Made by a program: the position numbers and the translations under genes. From Asparagopsis taxiformis (lineage: Eukaryota; Rhodophyta; Florideophyceae; Bonnemaisoniales; Bonnemaisoniaceae), in contig JALQPE010001687.1 in NCBI GenBank assembly GCA_030407315.1, forward strand, positions 124,001 to 188,000: a DNA stretch of 64,000 nucleotides. Direction: 5' to 3'. This document shows positions 12,001 through 21,745 of this stretch, piece after piece. Numbering within the stretch: the first letter of the stretch is position 1; every line of letters starts with the position of its first letter. The notes under the pieces were generated by a model. That model was not told the DNA's origin, did not search any database, and saw nothing but the letters and a program-made list of their open reading frames with translations.

Positions 12001-12714
12001 GTATTCCATCTCATATCAGAGAGGAGCAGTACTATGGTGAGCACCCACTGTCCAATCACGCGGTGGCGAGGGGAATCTGTTGAAGACGCGAAAAATGTTC
12101 CGGCAGAAGAAACCGTCATGATGGCAAGGATACGTAAAGCTTCTGAAACTTTTCTCAGAACCAGACAGGTAAACGGGTCTCAACATGGTGAACGACTATG
12201 GTGGCTCACTGCTGCACAAAGAGTGCGCACTAGTCATGAGGGATCTGAGAGCGAATCGAGGTTAGGGCGTGCTGAACCTGGAAGCATCATTCAAGCAGTG
12301 TGCAAAGATGGATGGTATGATGCTGGTATAGTAGTACCCGCCCATAGCAGGACGAGCATGGAGGAATTCACATGTTCCAGACGTGTCCTTTTCGTCACAT
12401 TGTCCTTTTTTATTGTGGTAGGGCAAGGAGAGGAGAAGAAGGCAAAGAAATGGAAGCAGAAAACTCCATATGCTGTCTGCATTCCCTTGACATGCACTGG
12501 AGACGGTATGTACCGGAAAGGTGGGAATGATACTATAGTTCACGTTGAAATGAACGACGGGGTCCGAGAAGTTTTGCACGTACATAACTGCGAGTCAGGA
12601 GTTTGTTCATACGATAGACAAAGTGGCATTGTAGAGCACAATAGTGATATTCTTTCTGGTGGTGAAGTGAGCGTCTTAACTAGAGAAGATGGATACCCAC
12701 CACGTTCAGCATAG
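9013..12714 (+). CDS. Plavaka/Tnp2-like DNA transposase (CACTA superfamily)
   Basis: 1233 residues from an ATG, one uninterrupted frame. The N-terminal ~120 residues are charged and probably disordered. The core shows the plan of Plavaka/Tnp2 transposases with an RNase H-like fold: L-Y-A-D-D-F (D515/D516), then a strand-rich segment and F-I-G-D-Y-P-A-V-S-H (D601), G-H-T-S-N-T-P-C-H-S-C with a C-x2-C zinc ligand pair, a long helical insert, and L-P-A-F-G-A-A-K-H-V-E-E followed by F-E-R-M-H-Q-P-L-K-R (E908, E909, E913 as candidates for the last catalytic acid). A C-terminal extension of ~170 residues is unassigned. The protein would cut and join the ends of its own element and perhaps of related units nearby. 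The assignment rests on motif order, not on a search. Intactness suggests recent activity. Confidence 0.75.
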   Translation: MKRTAVRKKGTPRRTRRRFESLPIPYESGTRHENGETPLVSNETFEVHADIPDENVGKASAEDENISSGNGEEHIAFFEAGKVTREEETIGSEESSAESCDDHDGEEAAEDDRGLVDKLLTWPVFSAIILLSGTLRMKRKDYEGMREMSNFKRDISDQAPSDSYMRKVILPFILKTCFPQSMDTTCEIDVTKSGSRLGKMSPGLSSSRRAHCTTSVRVVLPSTWAERDIQTGPILDCIKSSKRDSSDEREDEAYQIASESIENSFIVKCRSAVLNDPFHRISVSASDHDGHKMHRKVYARHGDELRIICMPTTNQEALVAKLGGARTKQGKNIETGKNSRSRRSFTARSDWRIEAIIIASYLATGEEQQESNMEDVIDPQIDAMEETEKRNARRVVSTTTLDGEHCNNDIRAGDAITLFRPKSKSDGSTFEELLLVNRHLKKGRSEHATFLICSTRGATGQLHREQIRVKDVQLIGAPDKRSRWHPGSKRMDACSEGNLSDGRKYIVYRFLLYADDFQPFTSRKGSFGGCYMLPLGIQPSKRASFHAVRVLGFVPPGVSTNVVIERVVPDIVKGSTDGFPAKDANGEDVVIFLDPVGFIGDYPAVSHTLDVRGHTSNTPCHSCIFEKQDMRSSGGSRNAYTALLNSQMSTHARGMHRNKLVREVASQDQLKVLGLSLDPIENKALHNLSESLNRVRRGVPTNEEGVPVVPCQFDPYRSAVVAPDHLLSELAQDVMNATITAATPVLRNVAETVLLNTLRMFCLSSQSQVFGQNYLLSMNMSDIFAVLVVAPQAFYSAFRIVIGNSWDGYEKLERILRLLKKFQMVVASIRFIPTWWIDGLESTRRFEAENGGRHDHILALVSDYMKELHEVCKKDPIAMKHLDKPNLHRLIEFCVHTLPAFGAAKHVEELLFERMHQPLKRGVRNSNHKNEHLSSMELIMADDWLARIAITLGAVGHNTKQWTSADCRRVYFALGKGISESPHATEEAAKRCFLSPVFHLISERSSTMVSTHCPITRWRGESVEDAKNVPAEETVMMARIRKASETFLRTRQVNGSQHGERLWWLTAAQRVRTSHEGSESESRLGRAEPGSIIQAVCKDGWYDAGIVVPAHSRTSMEEFTCSRRVLFVTLSFFIVVGQGEEKKAKKWKQKTPYAVCIPLTCTGDGMYRKGGNDTIVHVEMNDGVREVLHVHNCESGVCSYDRQSGIVEHNSDILSGGEVSVLTREDGYPPRSA

Positions 12715-12977
12715 AGTGTTCCAGCACAGTGTTTAATACATCAGTAAACTTTCGTAATTCATTTAGCAGCAGTCCTGATCAAGTCTTCCAACAAATGCTA
12801 TACAAAATTTGTACATGTCGTTTGAAGAATAGAGTGGGATTTTGTTCCATGCGCACAAATAAAGTGTGTTTTGCGAAGAGCGTACGCACTTACGTACGTA
12901 TGACGCCATTGGTACTAGAGATGGAGCCGCGAGTTGCAGGACTCCTAGTTCCACAAAGTTGAGTTCGCATAATCCAA

Positions 12978-13268
12978 TGGAGAGCTGGCATCTGGCCAAT
13001 GAAGTGGAAAATAATACCCGGTATAATTTTCTGGCTCCAGTGACAAGTGGAGTATTGTGACTGATGGCTGTCTGCTGGCCAATGGGGAGCCGGCACCTGG
13101 CCAATGCAGTGGAAAATAATACCCGGTATAGTTTTCTGGCTCCAGTGACAAGTGGAGTATTGTGACTGATGGCTGTCTGCTGGCCAATGGGGAGCCGGCA
13201 CCTGGCCAATGCAGTGGAAAATAATACCCGGTATAGTTTTCTGGCTCCAGTGACAAGTGGAGTACTAT
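12978..13268. repeat. 105-bp tandem repeat, ~2.8 copies, left flank of the ParB-oxygenase gene
   Basis: Each 105-bp unit contains CTGGCCAATGCAGTGG, then AAAATAATACCCGGTAT and TTTCTGGCTCCAGTGACAAG. The AATAATACCCGGTAT word recurs in inverted orientation on the other side of the gene, at 17463-17605. The unit length is a multiple of three, which creates long minus-strand open frames (12763-13782) that are artefacts. Confidence 0.9.
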
Positions 13269-13526
13269 GATTCATGGCAATGGGATGGTTTTGGGAACGA
13301 AGGAATTGTGTGTGGGAAGTCCTTCGTCGAGGAATGACAGATGGCCGAATACAATTGGAGCGCGTGGAAGGTGAATCAATAACTGATATTTCACGTTTAA
13401 ACGTGTAGGGAGATCGTTTCCCGCCAAATACCACCTTGAAAGAGGAATATCTCTTGATCGTGTAGTCGGAGAGAAAAGTTGTCTTTGTCATCCTGAACGG
13501 CTTCTCTACGCGTCCAAATCTTTGCA

Positions 13527-16500
13527 ATGGCCGGAAGCGACACTGAGCGCGCTGCGGAACCAAAGGATACCGTCGAAAGCGTTGCAGAGAGACTTGCAAC
13601 GACGGTAGGCGGTGATAAAACACCCTCCGGAGGTTCTGGTGATGGAGGGACTCCGTCTGCAGCGGGAAGGGAGACGGCAGATAGCCAGACACCCATTCAG
13701 GGAGCAGACGCTGCCATGATAGAGGCAGCAAAAACCCTTGGTGATATATCACCATCTGGGAAAAACACTCTACGCTTTCCATCTACTCCTGGGACTGTGA
13801 AATCGAAAAACAGGGAGAGGTCTAACGTCCGTGAAGGCGAGGGGAGTCCTGCTGGCATGGAAGCATCAGAAGAGTCTGTGATGGGGATTGACATCAACAT
13901 TGTCGAATGCAGGACTGAACCTAAAATGATCAATCCGCTAGATGTTGCCAAACCGGAATCAACTTCTCGTCTTGTGCAGGAGGCCAGAGTGCGCGATCTG
14001 GTCAGCAAAATATCTACCGAGGGGTTTCTGGAAACTGGCACCCGAATGACCATCTGTGAAACAATGGGGTCAGACGGACGGAAGAAACTTGATGGAGGTC
14101 ATCGTATCAGCGCTTTGCAGTCGATTGTGGAAAACAAACCGACAGTTGCTGATCGATGGAGACTGAGGAGCATTAGCGTTGACTTCATCCGACCACCTGG
14201 AACCCGTGAAATGTTTCATCCTCTTGAAGTGATGCGAATATCGCAGAAGCTGAACGAAAAGACTCATGACGTGATAGAAGTTTCTATTGCTGACCACGTC
14301 TGTACGGTCATGAAGTTCATGATGATGAAGGGCTTGATGAAGGCGAAGGTAAATGTGTGCACAAAAGTTGTAGTCGAGAACAAGGTCATTCCAGGTTGTC
14401 AGGAAGGAATCATGATGAAGTACGTTTCGATTGCGCAGGGCTTCGGAGACGTAAATAACCCGGCGTTCGAACATTGGTCAGCTATCCCAAGTCGATTTGC
14501 AACTGAAACTAGTCCGCCAGACTCGAAGAATATGCAGGGATGCACTGTGGACGTCCTATTCGCTTCTGCGTTTCGAAAAGCTTCGGTGGACACCAAACTT
14601 GTCATTCTAGAGCTCACTGCAATGTGGACGATGTGGAAACGTAGGAAAGGAGATGGTGGTATAAGTCTAAAGACATGCGCGCAAAAGTGGTGCTACAGCA
14701 TGTGTGAAATATATGACATACTTGAGAAAGCTGTACGGAAAGAAAACTCCTGGCATTCCTCACCTCATCCATGTTTCAGGAAGTTACATGAAGTACCGGA
14801 GCCAGGTGGACGAACACGAAAAACCATACGATATCGCATTTTGACTGTCCTCAAAGATTTCTATCCTTCCGACGCACCAACTGGGAGAGGTATACGTGCA
14901 GCATTGACGCGGTCTATGATGAAAGAAATCCGTTATGTGGTTTTCAACGGCCCAATTCTATCGGATGACTCTCTCGACCATTCCGTCGCGCCTGAAATAG
15001 GTGTGCAGGAAAGGCGGACTAGGCGAAAATCCTTGGAAGGGAATACTGCACCTCAACCACGACAACAATCCGCATCGTATGGTGATACTTCAAATGCTGC
15101 CATTGATCGCTCGGACGTGGTACAGAGTCCAAATGTACTTACCCAACAGCAGACACAGGGCAGTCTGGAAATATCGGATCGTGTTAACGCTGAGGTCGGT
15201 GCTGCAACACAGGTTGGTGAAGAGGCGACAGGGAAAGCGGCAGATTCCGAAAGCGCAAAGCAGGTTACAACGGACCGCGCAGTGCCTACTGCGCCTACCG
15301 AGAACAATTCTTCGAAACCTGGAGATTGTGAAGTTGGGGATGTGTTGCAGAAGAACGTAGGAACTCCAGAGCTTGAACCAACTGGTGCAAATCGAGGAAG
15401 AAATGACCACGGTAATGAAAATGACCTGCAACAATCACCTAGCCCAGTGGCAGCCGGAAGTGCCACGCTCAGACCAGAGCAGGGTGGAAAGTCGCCGGCG
15501 AATATGTCAGTTGGTCATCCAAGAACTGGTCGAGATGGTGAAGGAGGTCCTGAATCTAGGAAGAGCGATGGGTCTGGAACGAAAGATGTCCGCGAAGAAT
15601 GTCCCGAACATTCTTCTGGAAGGACAACGGAGGACCCGATGAAAGGTGTACGAAATCAGGGTGATGGCACTGGAGACGCTATGTTATCTACAGCGGATGT
15701 CGGCCTACCTGTTTTACCTGAGCTGGAGGACACGGAAACACCTGTTACCAGTTCTACGCCTAGGAAGTTGATGACAGCCAAGCACAGCAGTGGTTTCGTG
15801 CCCTTAAAGGCAAAGCCGAGGAATACGGAGACGCCGCCAATGATTCTACGATCCAAACGGAAATTGGTGGATGTCACCCCTCAAGAGGTTATTGACCTGG
15901 TGGGAGAGGATACCAGCAGGCCGCGGCAGAAGAAGAAGCAAAAGATGCGTGAAGACGCAAATTTGCAATCCGGCAAAGACGCTGCAGTCCACGCGGTTCA
16001 AGGAGGTCAGTATTCGGACAGGCAACAAAATGATGTCCCTGACAAAGATGTGGAGGAAGGTATAGAAGCGAAACTGCCTGTTATCATTCATCCCGACAGT
16101 CGAATGAAATACTATGTGAATGGGAAACTGGTCGATACGCTTCGAGCCGAGGTCGCTGAAGCAGCAGCGAGTGCCTATTCGGCACAAAATGTTTCCGCTG
16201 AGTTTCTCTCGAGGGCTTATTTCCGAGAGAAACGAAATGAAATAGACTTGGTTGGGTTTACAATTCTGGACGGAATATTCAAGTCTTCTACTACTGCAGA
16301 TGCGATCCACGAACTGCTCCTTCATTTTTCTGCGTTGTTTGAGGAACGTCTCGAGGATGCCAAGAAGAACTCTGAATCCGGTGACACCCGCAGAGATCCG
16401 GACTGGACACCGTGGTGCATGGCTATGATGGATGGGAAAAACTCTGATGAAGAAGGTGAGAAGGGCAGAGGAATCTTTATAACAAAGCGGAAGAGCTTAT

Positions 16501-17042
16501 GTGATGACCTCGAGGATAACAATAATAATCTCTATCGGAAGAAGATGATTGTTGAGCTCGGTCTAGGTATTTGTGCGGAAGGTTTGGAATTGAGGACTAG
16601 TGGGAAGGACCCGATGGCCTTCCCCAGCACTGGAACTACTTTAGTGCTAACTGGAGAGCGGACTAAACCTCGTGCTGGACATACAGACTATGAAGTGGGA
16701 ATCGATGAAGTTAACAGTCCCCCTTCTCCGCCATCCTACTTCATGATGTCAAGCGGCGCAGATGGATTCGGCCTCGTGCTTGCACCCTACAGTCATGTCT
16801 GTTTATCCCATCCCAACAGAGAGTTATACAGAGTTCCAATGAAGAGGTGTGAAGTACCACCATATTCTGTTCTTGTCTGCCGAGGGGATGTTTATCACCA
16901 CGAGGAAGGATTTGAGAGCAATAAGGGTCTTCAATACAAGTTCCCGATCCGATCTCACATATTCCTCAAAACTGAGGAGCATCAAAGTGAAGAAGGAGAA
17001 TATGTCGTTGGACATTGGGAGGGCAATTCGAAATTGAAGTGA
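13527..17042 (+). CDS. ParB/Srx-like domain fused to a putative 2OG-Fe(II) oxygenase (1171 aa)
   Basis: Single frame from ATG. Residues 1-135 are low complexity. Residues ~150-400 hold a ParB/sulfiredoxin-like domain with its signature D189-G-G-H-R193, followed by a helical segment also present in the genes at 18.1 and 23.6 kb. A disordered linker (~480-850) is rich in S, T, P, E and K. The C-terminal ~300 residues look like a double-stranded beta-helix oxygenase: G-H-T-D (H1052, D1054), then V-Y-H-H-E-E-G (H1124/H1125) and P-I-R-S-H-I-F (R1142), giving the HxD...H...R pattern that binds Fe(II) and 2-oxoglutarate. Known relatives hydroxylate proteins, nucleic acids or small molecules; with a ParB-like DNA/nucleotide-binding domain, a DNA or chromatin substrate is plausible but inferred. 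Flanking inverted arrays suggest it is cargo of a mobile unit. Confidence 0.7.
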   Translation: MAGSDTERAAEPKDTVESVAERLATTVGGDKTPSGGSGDGGTPSAAGRETADSQTPIQGADAAMIEAAKTLGDISPSGKNTLRFPSTPGTVKSKNRERSNVREGEGSPAGMEASEESVMGIDINIVECRTEPKMINPLDVAKPESTSRLVQEARVRDLVSKISTEGFLETGTRMTICETMGSDGRKKLDGGHRISALQSIVENKPTVADRWRLRSISVDFIRPPGTREMFHPLEVMRISQKLNEKTHDVIEVSIADHVCTVMKFMMMKGLMKAKVNVCTKVVVENKVIPGCQEGIMMKYVSIAQGFGDVNNPAFEHWSAIPSRFATETSPPDSKNMQGCTVDVLFASAFRKASVDTKLVILELTAMWTMWKRRKGDGGISLKTCAQKWCYSMCEIYDILEKAVRKENSWHSSPHPCFRKLHEVPEPGGRTRKTIRYRILTVLKDFYPSDAPTGRGIRAALTRSMMKEIRYVVFNGPILSDDSLDHSVAPEIGVQERRTRRKSLEGNTAPQPRQQSASYGDTSNAAIDRSDVVQSPNVLTQQQTQGSLEISDRVNAEVGAATQVGEEATGKAADSESAKQVTTDRAVPTAPTENNSSKPGDCEVGDVLQKNVGTPELEPTGANRGRNDHGNENDLQQSPSPVAAGSATLRPEQGGKSPANMSVGHPRTGRDGEGGPESRKSDGSGTKDVREECPEHSSGRTTEDPMKGVRNQGDGTGDAMLSTADVGLPVLPELEDTETPVTSSTPRKLMTAKHSSGFVPLKAKPRNTETPPMILRSKRKLVDVTPQEVIDLVGEDTSRPRQKKKQKMREDANLQSGKDAAVHAVQGGQYSDRQQNDVPDKDVEEGIEAKLPVIIHPDSRMKYYVNGKLVDTLRAEVAEAAASAYSAQNVSAEFLSRAYFREKRNEIDLVGFTILDGIFKSSTTADAIHELLLHFSALFEERLEDAKKNSESGDTRRDPDWTPWCMAMMDGKNSDEEGEKGRGIFITKRKSLCDDLEDNNNNLYRKKMIVELGLGICAEGLELRTSGKDPMAFPSTGTTLVLTGERTKPRAGHTDYEVGIDEVNSPPSPPSYFMMSSGADGFGLVLAPYSHVCLSHPNRELYRVPMKRCEVPPYSVLVCRGDVYHHEEGFESNKGLQYKFPIRSHIFLKTEEHQSEEGEYVVGHWEGNSKLK

Positions 17043-17344
17043 TGAAGGGCATCTGTTCAGCCCTGTTGAAGCCTTAGTTGGGTATGAATCCGTAGAGTAA
17101 TAAACACAATTCCAATAGAACATGATAAAAGAGATACTGCATGGATTCTTTATATAGTCAGGTCAACTTCACAAATGTAACAAACACCACATGCAGAAAG
17201 CTATTCTCCACAGAAAGCTCTACCTACAGGAGCTGCAAATTCTAAACCTCTTCAGTAGATGCAAGAAACGATAGCAGATAGTAAAACCTGGTATTATATT
17301 ACATCGTTCACTATCCCCGGTAAAATTTTCAGTTCCTGAGAACA
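17043..17344. other. No gene; 3' flank of the ParB-oxygenase gene
   Basis: AT-rich with an AATAAA word at 17099-17104 shortly after the stop, a possible polyadenylation signal. Nothing else is recognised. Confidence 0.3.
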
Positions 17345-17610
17345 GGAGTCTGGCCGGGTATAAAGTTGGGTGGGTGTAGACCAAGTGCACCAACCCCATT
17401 GCCTGGGGGTACTCCGGATAACCTCAGCCAATGGCGTTGGTGCACCTGGCGTTTGGGAGGCCAAAATAATACCGGGTATTATTTTGGGTCGGTATAGACC
17501 AAGTGCACCAAGCCCATTGGCCGAGGTTGTCCAAACTACCACCGGCCAATGGCGTTGGTGCACCTGGCGTTTGGGAGGCCAAAATAATACCGGGTATTAT
17601 TCCTAGTTTC
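17345..17610. repeat. 118-bp tandem repeat, ~2.3 copies, right flank of the ParB-oxygenase gene
   Basis: Units contain GGTGCACCTGGCGTTTGGGA, then AATAATACCGGGTATTATT, and TAGACCAAGTGCACCAA. The AATAATACCGGGTATTATT word is a near-palindrome and matches the left array (12978-13268) in reverse complement. The paired arrays probably mark the subterminal regions of one unit of about 4.6 kb. Confidence 0.85.
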
Positions 17611-18068
17611 TCAAGCCAGGTGCAGTGCACTCATTGGCCGAAGCCCACTTATTCGTGGTTCATGTTGAATACAGACGCATTTGGTATGTACGCATCAGCT
17701 CCACGAGTTGGTGCAAAATGCTGGGAAGTATGTGACTTCAGCATTATGTAGTTATTACTTGAGTGGTTTTGGGGTAATCACCATGACCAACTCGTACCTG
17801 TTTAGCCACTTTGAGTGTGAACTCGTCGTATAGCGATTGTATTTGGCCGCAGAAATTAACTGAATTTCGAGTATTACTCTTGATCTGAGTCAAGTGGTCT
17901 AGAAATAAACAAAAAATTGAAATCAGAGTTGAAACGGATTGTTCACGTTTGATCCTTTATCAGACTGCAGTAGCGAAATAAATCTATCTTAATCGTCTCT
18001 GTATCGTCGTTATCGGGGTCGTACACTCAATCAAGCTGCTCTCAATTCCTGCTTTCCCTCATCCTTCA
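17611..18068. other. No gene recognised; spacer and promoter region
   Basis: AT-rich spacer between the right array and the next ParB-like gene. No repeat or RNA gene is seen. Confidence 0.3.
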
Positions 18069-19747
18069 ATGGCTCCTCGCACTCGCTCCAAACCCTCTGC
18101 CCGCGCCCTTGCTCGCGCTTCGACTCGCGGTCGGGCCTCCGCTCGCTCTCGCGCCCCTTCTCGCAGCCCTGGTCACGATAACTCTGTCACAGCCGAGGTT
18201 CAGTTGTCAGACTGTCCCAAAGCTGACCACAGGCTGTCTCCCTTGGATTTGCACAGACCCCCCCTATTCTCTCGTCATATTAGGGAAGGGAGAGTGCTTG
18301 AGCTGAAGGAGAAGTTCCTGAGGGAAGGATTCACCTCCTCAATCTCCCGAATCCTTGCCTGCAAAATGCTCCTTCCCAGTGAAGGCAGCACAACCCCACC
18401 CTTCAAACGTTCTACATCGATGGTGGCCATCGCGTTGCGGCTCTCCAGAAGTGCATTCGTGAAGACCCGGAAGGGCAACATCCGTATGCTGCTTCATTCA
18501 GGAACATCGATGTGGCTTTGATCAGGCGCCCAGGGACAGAAGAAGTTTCCGATGAGTACTTCACACCTTTTGAAGTACTCGGGCTGTCCATTCAAGCAAA
18601 CACACTCACGCATGATGTTGCCCTTGTTTCTTTGGCAGACCGAGTGTGTTCTGTGGTCCAACTGCTCACGACCAAGGACATGCTTGGTGAACCGAATCGG
18701 AAGTGCATTCAGGTCATCATGGACAGCCAGTTGTCGATATCGAAACTGGGCTACCAAGCCATCAACAAGCACGTGACTGCTGCGAAAGGCTTCCGGACTG
18801 TGAACAACAAAGCGCTTGAGTTCTGGAGTTCCGTACCGAGCATGTTCACCAAGGAAATTCTCGCTGCGGAACAGGAAAGGGCCGTTAAAGAAGGCCGTGA
18901 CATCAACGACGATGTCTTCAAGCAGTCCGTAGACATGTATGGCTGCAACATGGATCTCGTTTTCATGGCAGACTTCCGTCGCGGCTCGGAGTATCAGCAA
19001 ATGTTCATCTTGCTCATAACAGCTCTCTGGACACGCATGCGAGATCTGCGTCAGTTGAGTAGGACGACAAGAGGATTTGGTAATCCTTTCGTTCGTGTTT
19101 TGATTGAAGTGTTCAAGATGTCCGAGCCGGTTGCTGCTCACAAAATGATGGAGCCTCCGCTCGAGCATTTCTACTCCGAGCTCAAGAACACTGGGTCAGG
19201 AAAGGAGACTGTTATTGCGAACAGTATCGCGGAGACCCTCCTGCACTTCAATACCGACGATAACAGCGGTACGAAGCATGCTCTCGTCTCCGACGAAATG
19301 TATGAGCAGCTTCGCTTTTCCACGGGCGTTGTGGACATGGAAGAAGACCAAAGGGTCATTGTTCACAATGAACAGCCATCTGAAGATGCGCCGAAGCCAT
19401 CTACGCCCCAATCAGATGAGCCTTCTACCCCTTCTATTCGTTCTGGTCCTACTCCTCCTGCCCCTTCTACCCCTCCTGCTCCTTCTACCCCTCCTGCTCC
19501 TCGTGCTCATTCTACCCCTTCTACCCCTTCTACTCCTTCTACCCCTTCTACCCCTTCTACTGCTTCTACTCCTTCTACTCCTGCTCCTACTACCCCTCCT
19601 CCTCCTGCCACTTCCGTTCCCGCCCCTTCCACCCCTCCTGCTACCCCTCCTCCTGCCGCTTCCGTTCCCGCCCCTTCCACCCCTCCTGCTACCCCTCCTG
19701 CTCCTGCCACTTCCGTTCCTGCAGTTGAGCAGGCTCAAGGATGTTGA
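18069..19747 (+). pseudogene. ParB/Srx-like paralogue lacking the oxygenase domain, with an apparent -1 frameshift
   Basis: The first frame starts at ATG 18069 with a basic, R/A/S-rich N-terminus and runs through R-E-G-R-V-L-E-L-K-E-K-F-L-R-E-G-F, aligned with the same part of the 13.5-kb protein. Near 18410 the homologous frame changes: the ParB signature Y-I-D-G-G-H-R-V-A-A-L (18413-18445) is in the -1 frame, which then stays open to 19747. The following ~230 residues match the 13.5-kb protein (R-R-P-G-T-E-E, L-A-D-R-V-C-S-V, D-L-V-F-M-A-D-F-R). Instead of an oxygenase domain the protein ends in ~100 residues of S-T-P and A-P-S-T-P repeats. It could be a pseudogene, a gene with a sequencing error, or a programmed frameshift. 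The long intact second frame argues against old decay. Confidence 0.65.
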
Positions 19748-20220
19748 ATCACTGCGAATAGGCCTCGAAGGCCTAATTCCGTGAGAAAACTTTGACTCTC
19801 GATTTCTCTATGAAGGAGTGCTCTGAGCGCTCCGAAACCTATCTCATTGTATTCAGCGTCACCGAATTAGTCGGGTAGCAACTTCTCCGGGGCTCTTACG
19901 ACACTCCATTACGGAGTAACTAGCCTCAGAAGTTTTAATTTGTTTGTCATAATTCAAATTAGTAATTAGAAATGCTAGGACGAGTTGAGGTCCTGGCACT
20001 GGGAAAAATGTTATGATATATGTACACGTGGCGATGGCATGATAGAAATCACACGTGTACCAGATTGGCAGGTGGTGATGGCAACGACAGACTGTCTGGA
20101 CAAACCAAGAACAGGCTGTCCGACTCACCGTTGGCGCATCTCGCCAGTAGTAGAAATAATCTGGTGAGCTCGCAATTTTTAGTAAACACTGGTAAGCGAC
20201 CATTTTGATTATCACAGGTT
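19748..20220. other. No gene recognised
   Basis: Short spacer after the ParB-like paralogue. It contains GGCCTCGAAGGCC at 19760-19772 and an AT-rich stretch but no coding or structural feature I can support. Confidence 0.3.
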
Positions 20221-20535
20221 ATGGGCCCAGCACGCTTTCGTCTGTGTTCTCGGAAATGGACGCGGACGTCCACAACCTCTAGTACACCTAGTATTACTAG
20301 GCGGACGTCCATGTTGTCCAGTATTTTTGGATGTCCGCCTAGAACCGGACGTCCATGCGGTCTAGTACGTCTAGTATTACTAGGACGACATTCATTGTTT
20401 CTAGTACCACGGATGTCCTCCTCGGGATGGACTTCCACCATGTCTATGTCCGCCTAGGACGGGCGCCGGTTCAGAAATTCAAAAATTTCGACCCCAGAAA
20501 TTTCTGCCGCCGTGCTCGACATGGATGTCCGCATC
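20221..20535. repeat. GGACGTCC / CTAGTATTACTAG repeat cluster
   Basis: Irregular copies of CGGACGTCCA and its variants (GGATGTCCGC, TGTCCGCCTAGGAC) alternate with CTAGTATTACTAG palindromes. The CCGGACGTCCATTTC word is also part of the repeat module at 22-34 kb, so this is probably related or decayed element end DNA. Confidence 0.6.
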
Positions 20536-20559
20536 CATCACGGCGACCACTCTAATTTT

Positions 20560-21560
20560 CCTTGTCGGTCGACTCCAATTTCGTCTTTAATTTTTTCATC
20601 CTCTCGCTCACACCCCCTTCCTGTTGGTGCTCACCTCCCCCGTACTGTACCTCAAACACCCCCAATACCACTCTAGCGCGCATTTTCAGCTACCTGTCCC
20701 CGCTTCCACGGTGCACACCTCCATTCCATACCTACTTTTCGGCTTTACCGTACAGATTTCGTATAACCAGTCCTCATACTACCTCAGAATAAGGAAAAAC
20801 ACCCCTAACTCCTCGACCATGCTCTCCCCCATCACCTTTGCAACGTATTGTTCTTCAATACCTCTCTCCTCTACCTTCAACCCCTCTCCTTCGCCCTCTC
20901 CACAAACTTCCCCTGCAGCTTACTCTTCGAAAACCTCTCACTCCCCATCCCGTGCCCGACCTGCTCCATCCCCTCCCTCCCTCAGCTGCTCCATGCCCCC
21001 CACGCCATCCGCATCTTCGATACCGTATACAGCACCACCACCGGCCCACACTCCCGCTCCCCCGCCGTCTCCTCAGAAACATCCTCTCTCTGAGCCACAT
21101 ATCAACTTGATAAGGGTTGAACCCCCCACTTCGCACCCTTCCTCCCACTCCCCTCCCTCCCCAAATACAATAACCCCCTTCTTCTCCATCACATCCCCAC
21201 TTACCACAGCCAGAACAGACGCCACCCCCCTCCCCCTCTTTCTCCTCACTTTCCTAAAACCCCCTCCTCTCGGCGCCTTCAACCACAGCCTCCTACGGTC
21301 CCACCTAAACACCTCCTCCGCCCTCACTACCCCCAACACCCCGCAGCGTCTCTCTAATCCCCATAATATGCTCGTCAGCACTCCTCTCCGAATCACATTC
21401 CAGTCTAAACCCGCACTCCGTACATTTCCACCTCCCCCTGTACCATCCCAAGATTCCATCCAACCCCCCCTACAGAACACATCCTCATACCAAAGAAGAA
21501 TTTTCTTCCTCCCATACATCATCCTTAAAACCTCCATCAGCTCCATGTAAATTTCGATGT
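20560..21560. other. 1-kb segment with extreme pyrimidine skew
   Basis: The + strand is overwhelmingly C and T with very little G (CTCCC, CACCCC, CCTCC runs). This leaves a 308-codon P/S-rich open frame on the + strand (20624-21550) and G/R-rich frames on the - strand. Neither shows domains or normal codon use. I treat it as a compositionally skewed non-coding stretch or decayed low-complexity coding DNA. Confidence 0.5.
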
Positions 21561-21745
21561 AAATATTTTCTCCACTATGCAATCTCAAACATGTATGAGC
21601 GTATGCCTTTCCGCTTTGTCAACCCTGAATATTTGTATTCATGTATTCATAAAATAGGGCCACCCACATCCCTATCCCGTTCTGCAAGCTTTACAAACCA
21701 CCAGACGCATACTCCACAACTATACAACAAACACTACTCGCTATT

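Noticed and set aside
12763..13782. 339-codon minus-strand frame
   Set aside because: It owes its length to the 105-bp repeat, whose unit is a multiple of three, and to overlap with the opposite gene.
13527..17042. Assignment of the oxygenase to the TET/JBP family
   Set aside because: The HxD...H...R pattern is shared by several oxygenase families; the family cannot be decided by eye.
20624..21550. 308-codon P/S-rich plus-strand frame
   Set aside because: It reflects extreme C/T composition; no domain, unusual codon use, equally open opposite frames.
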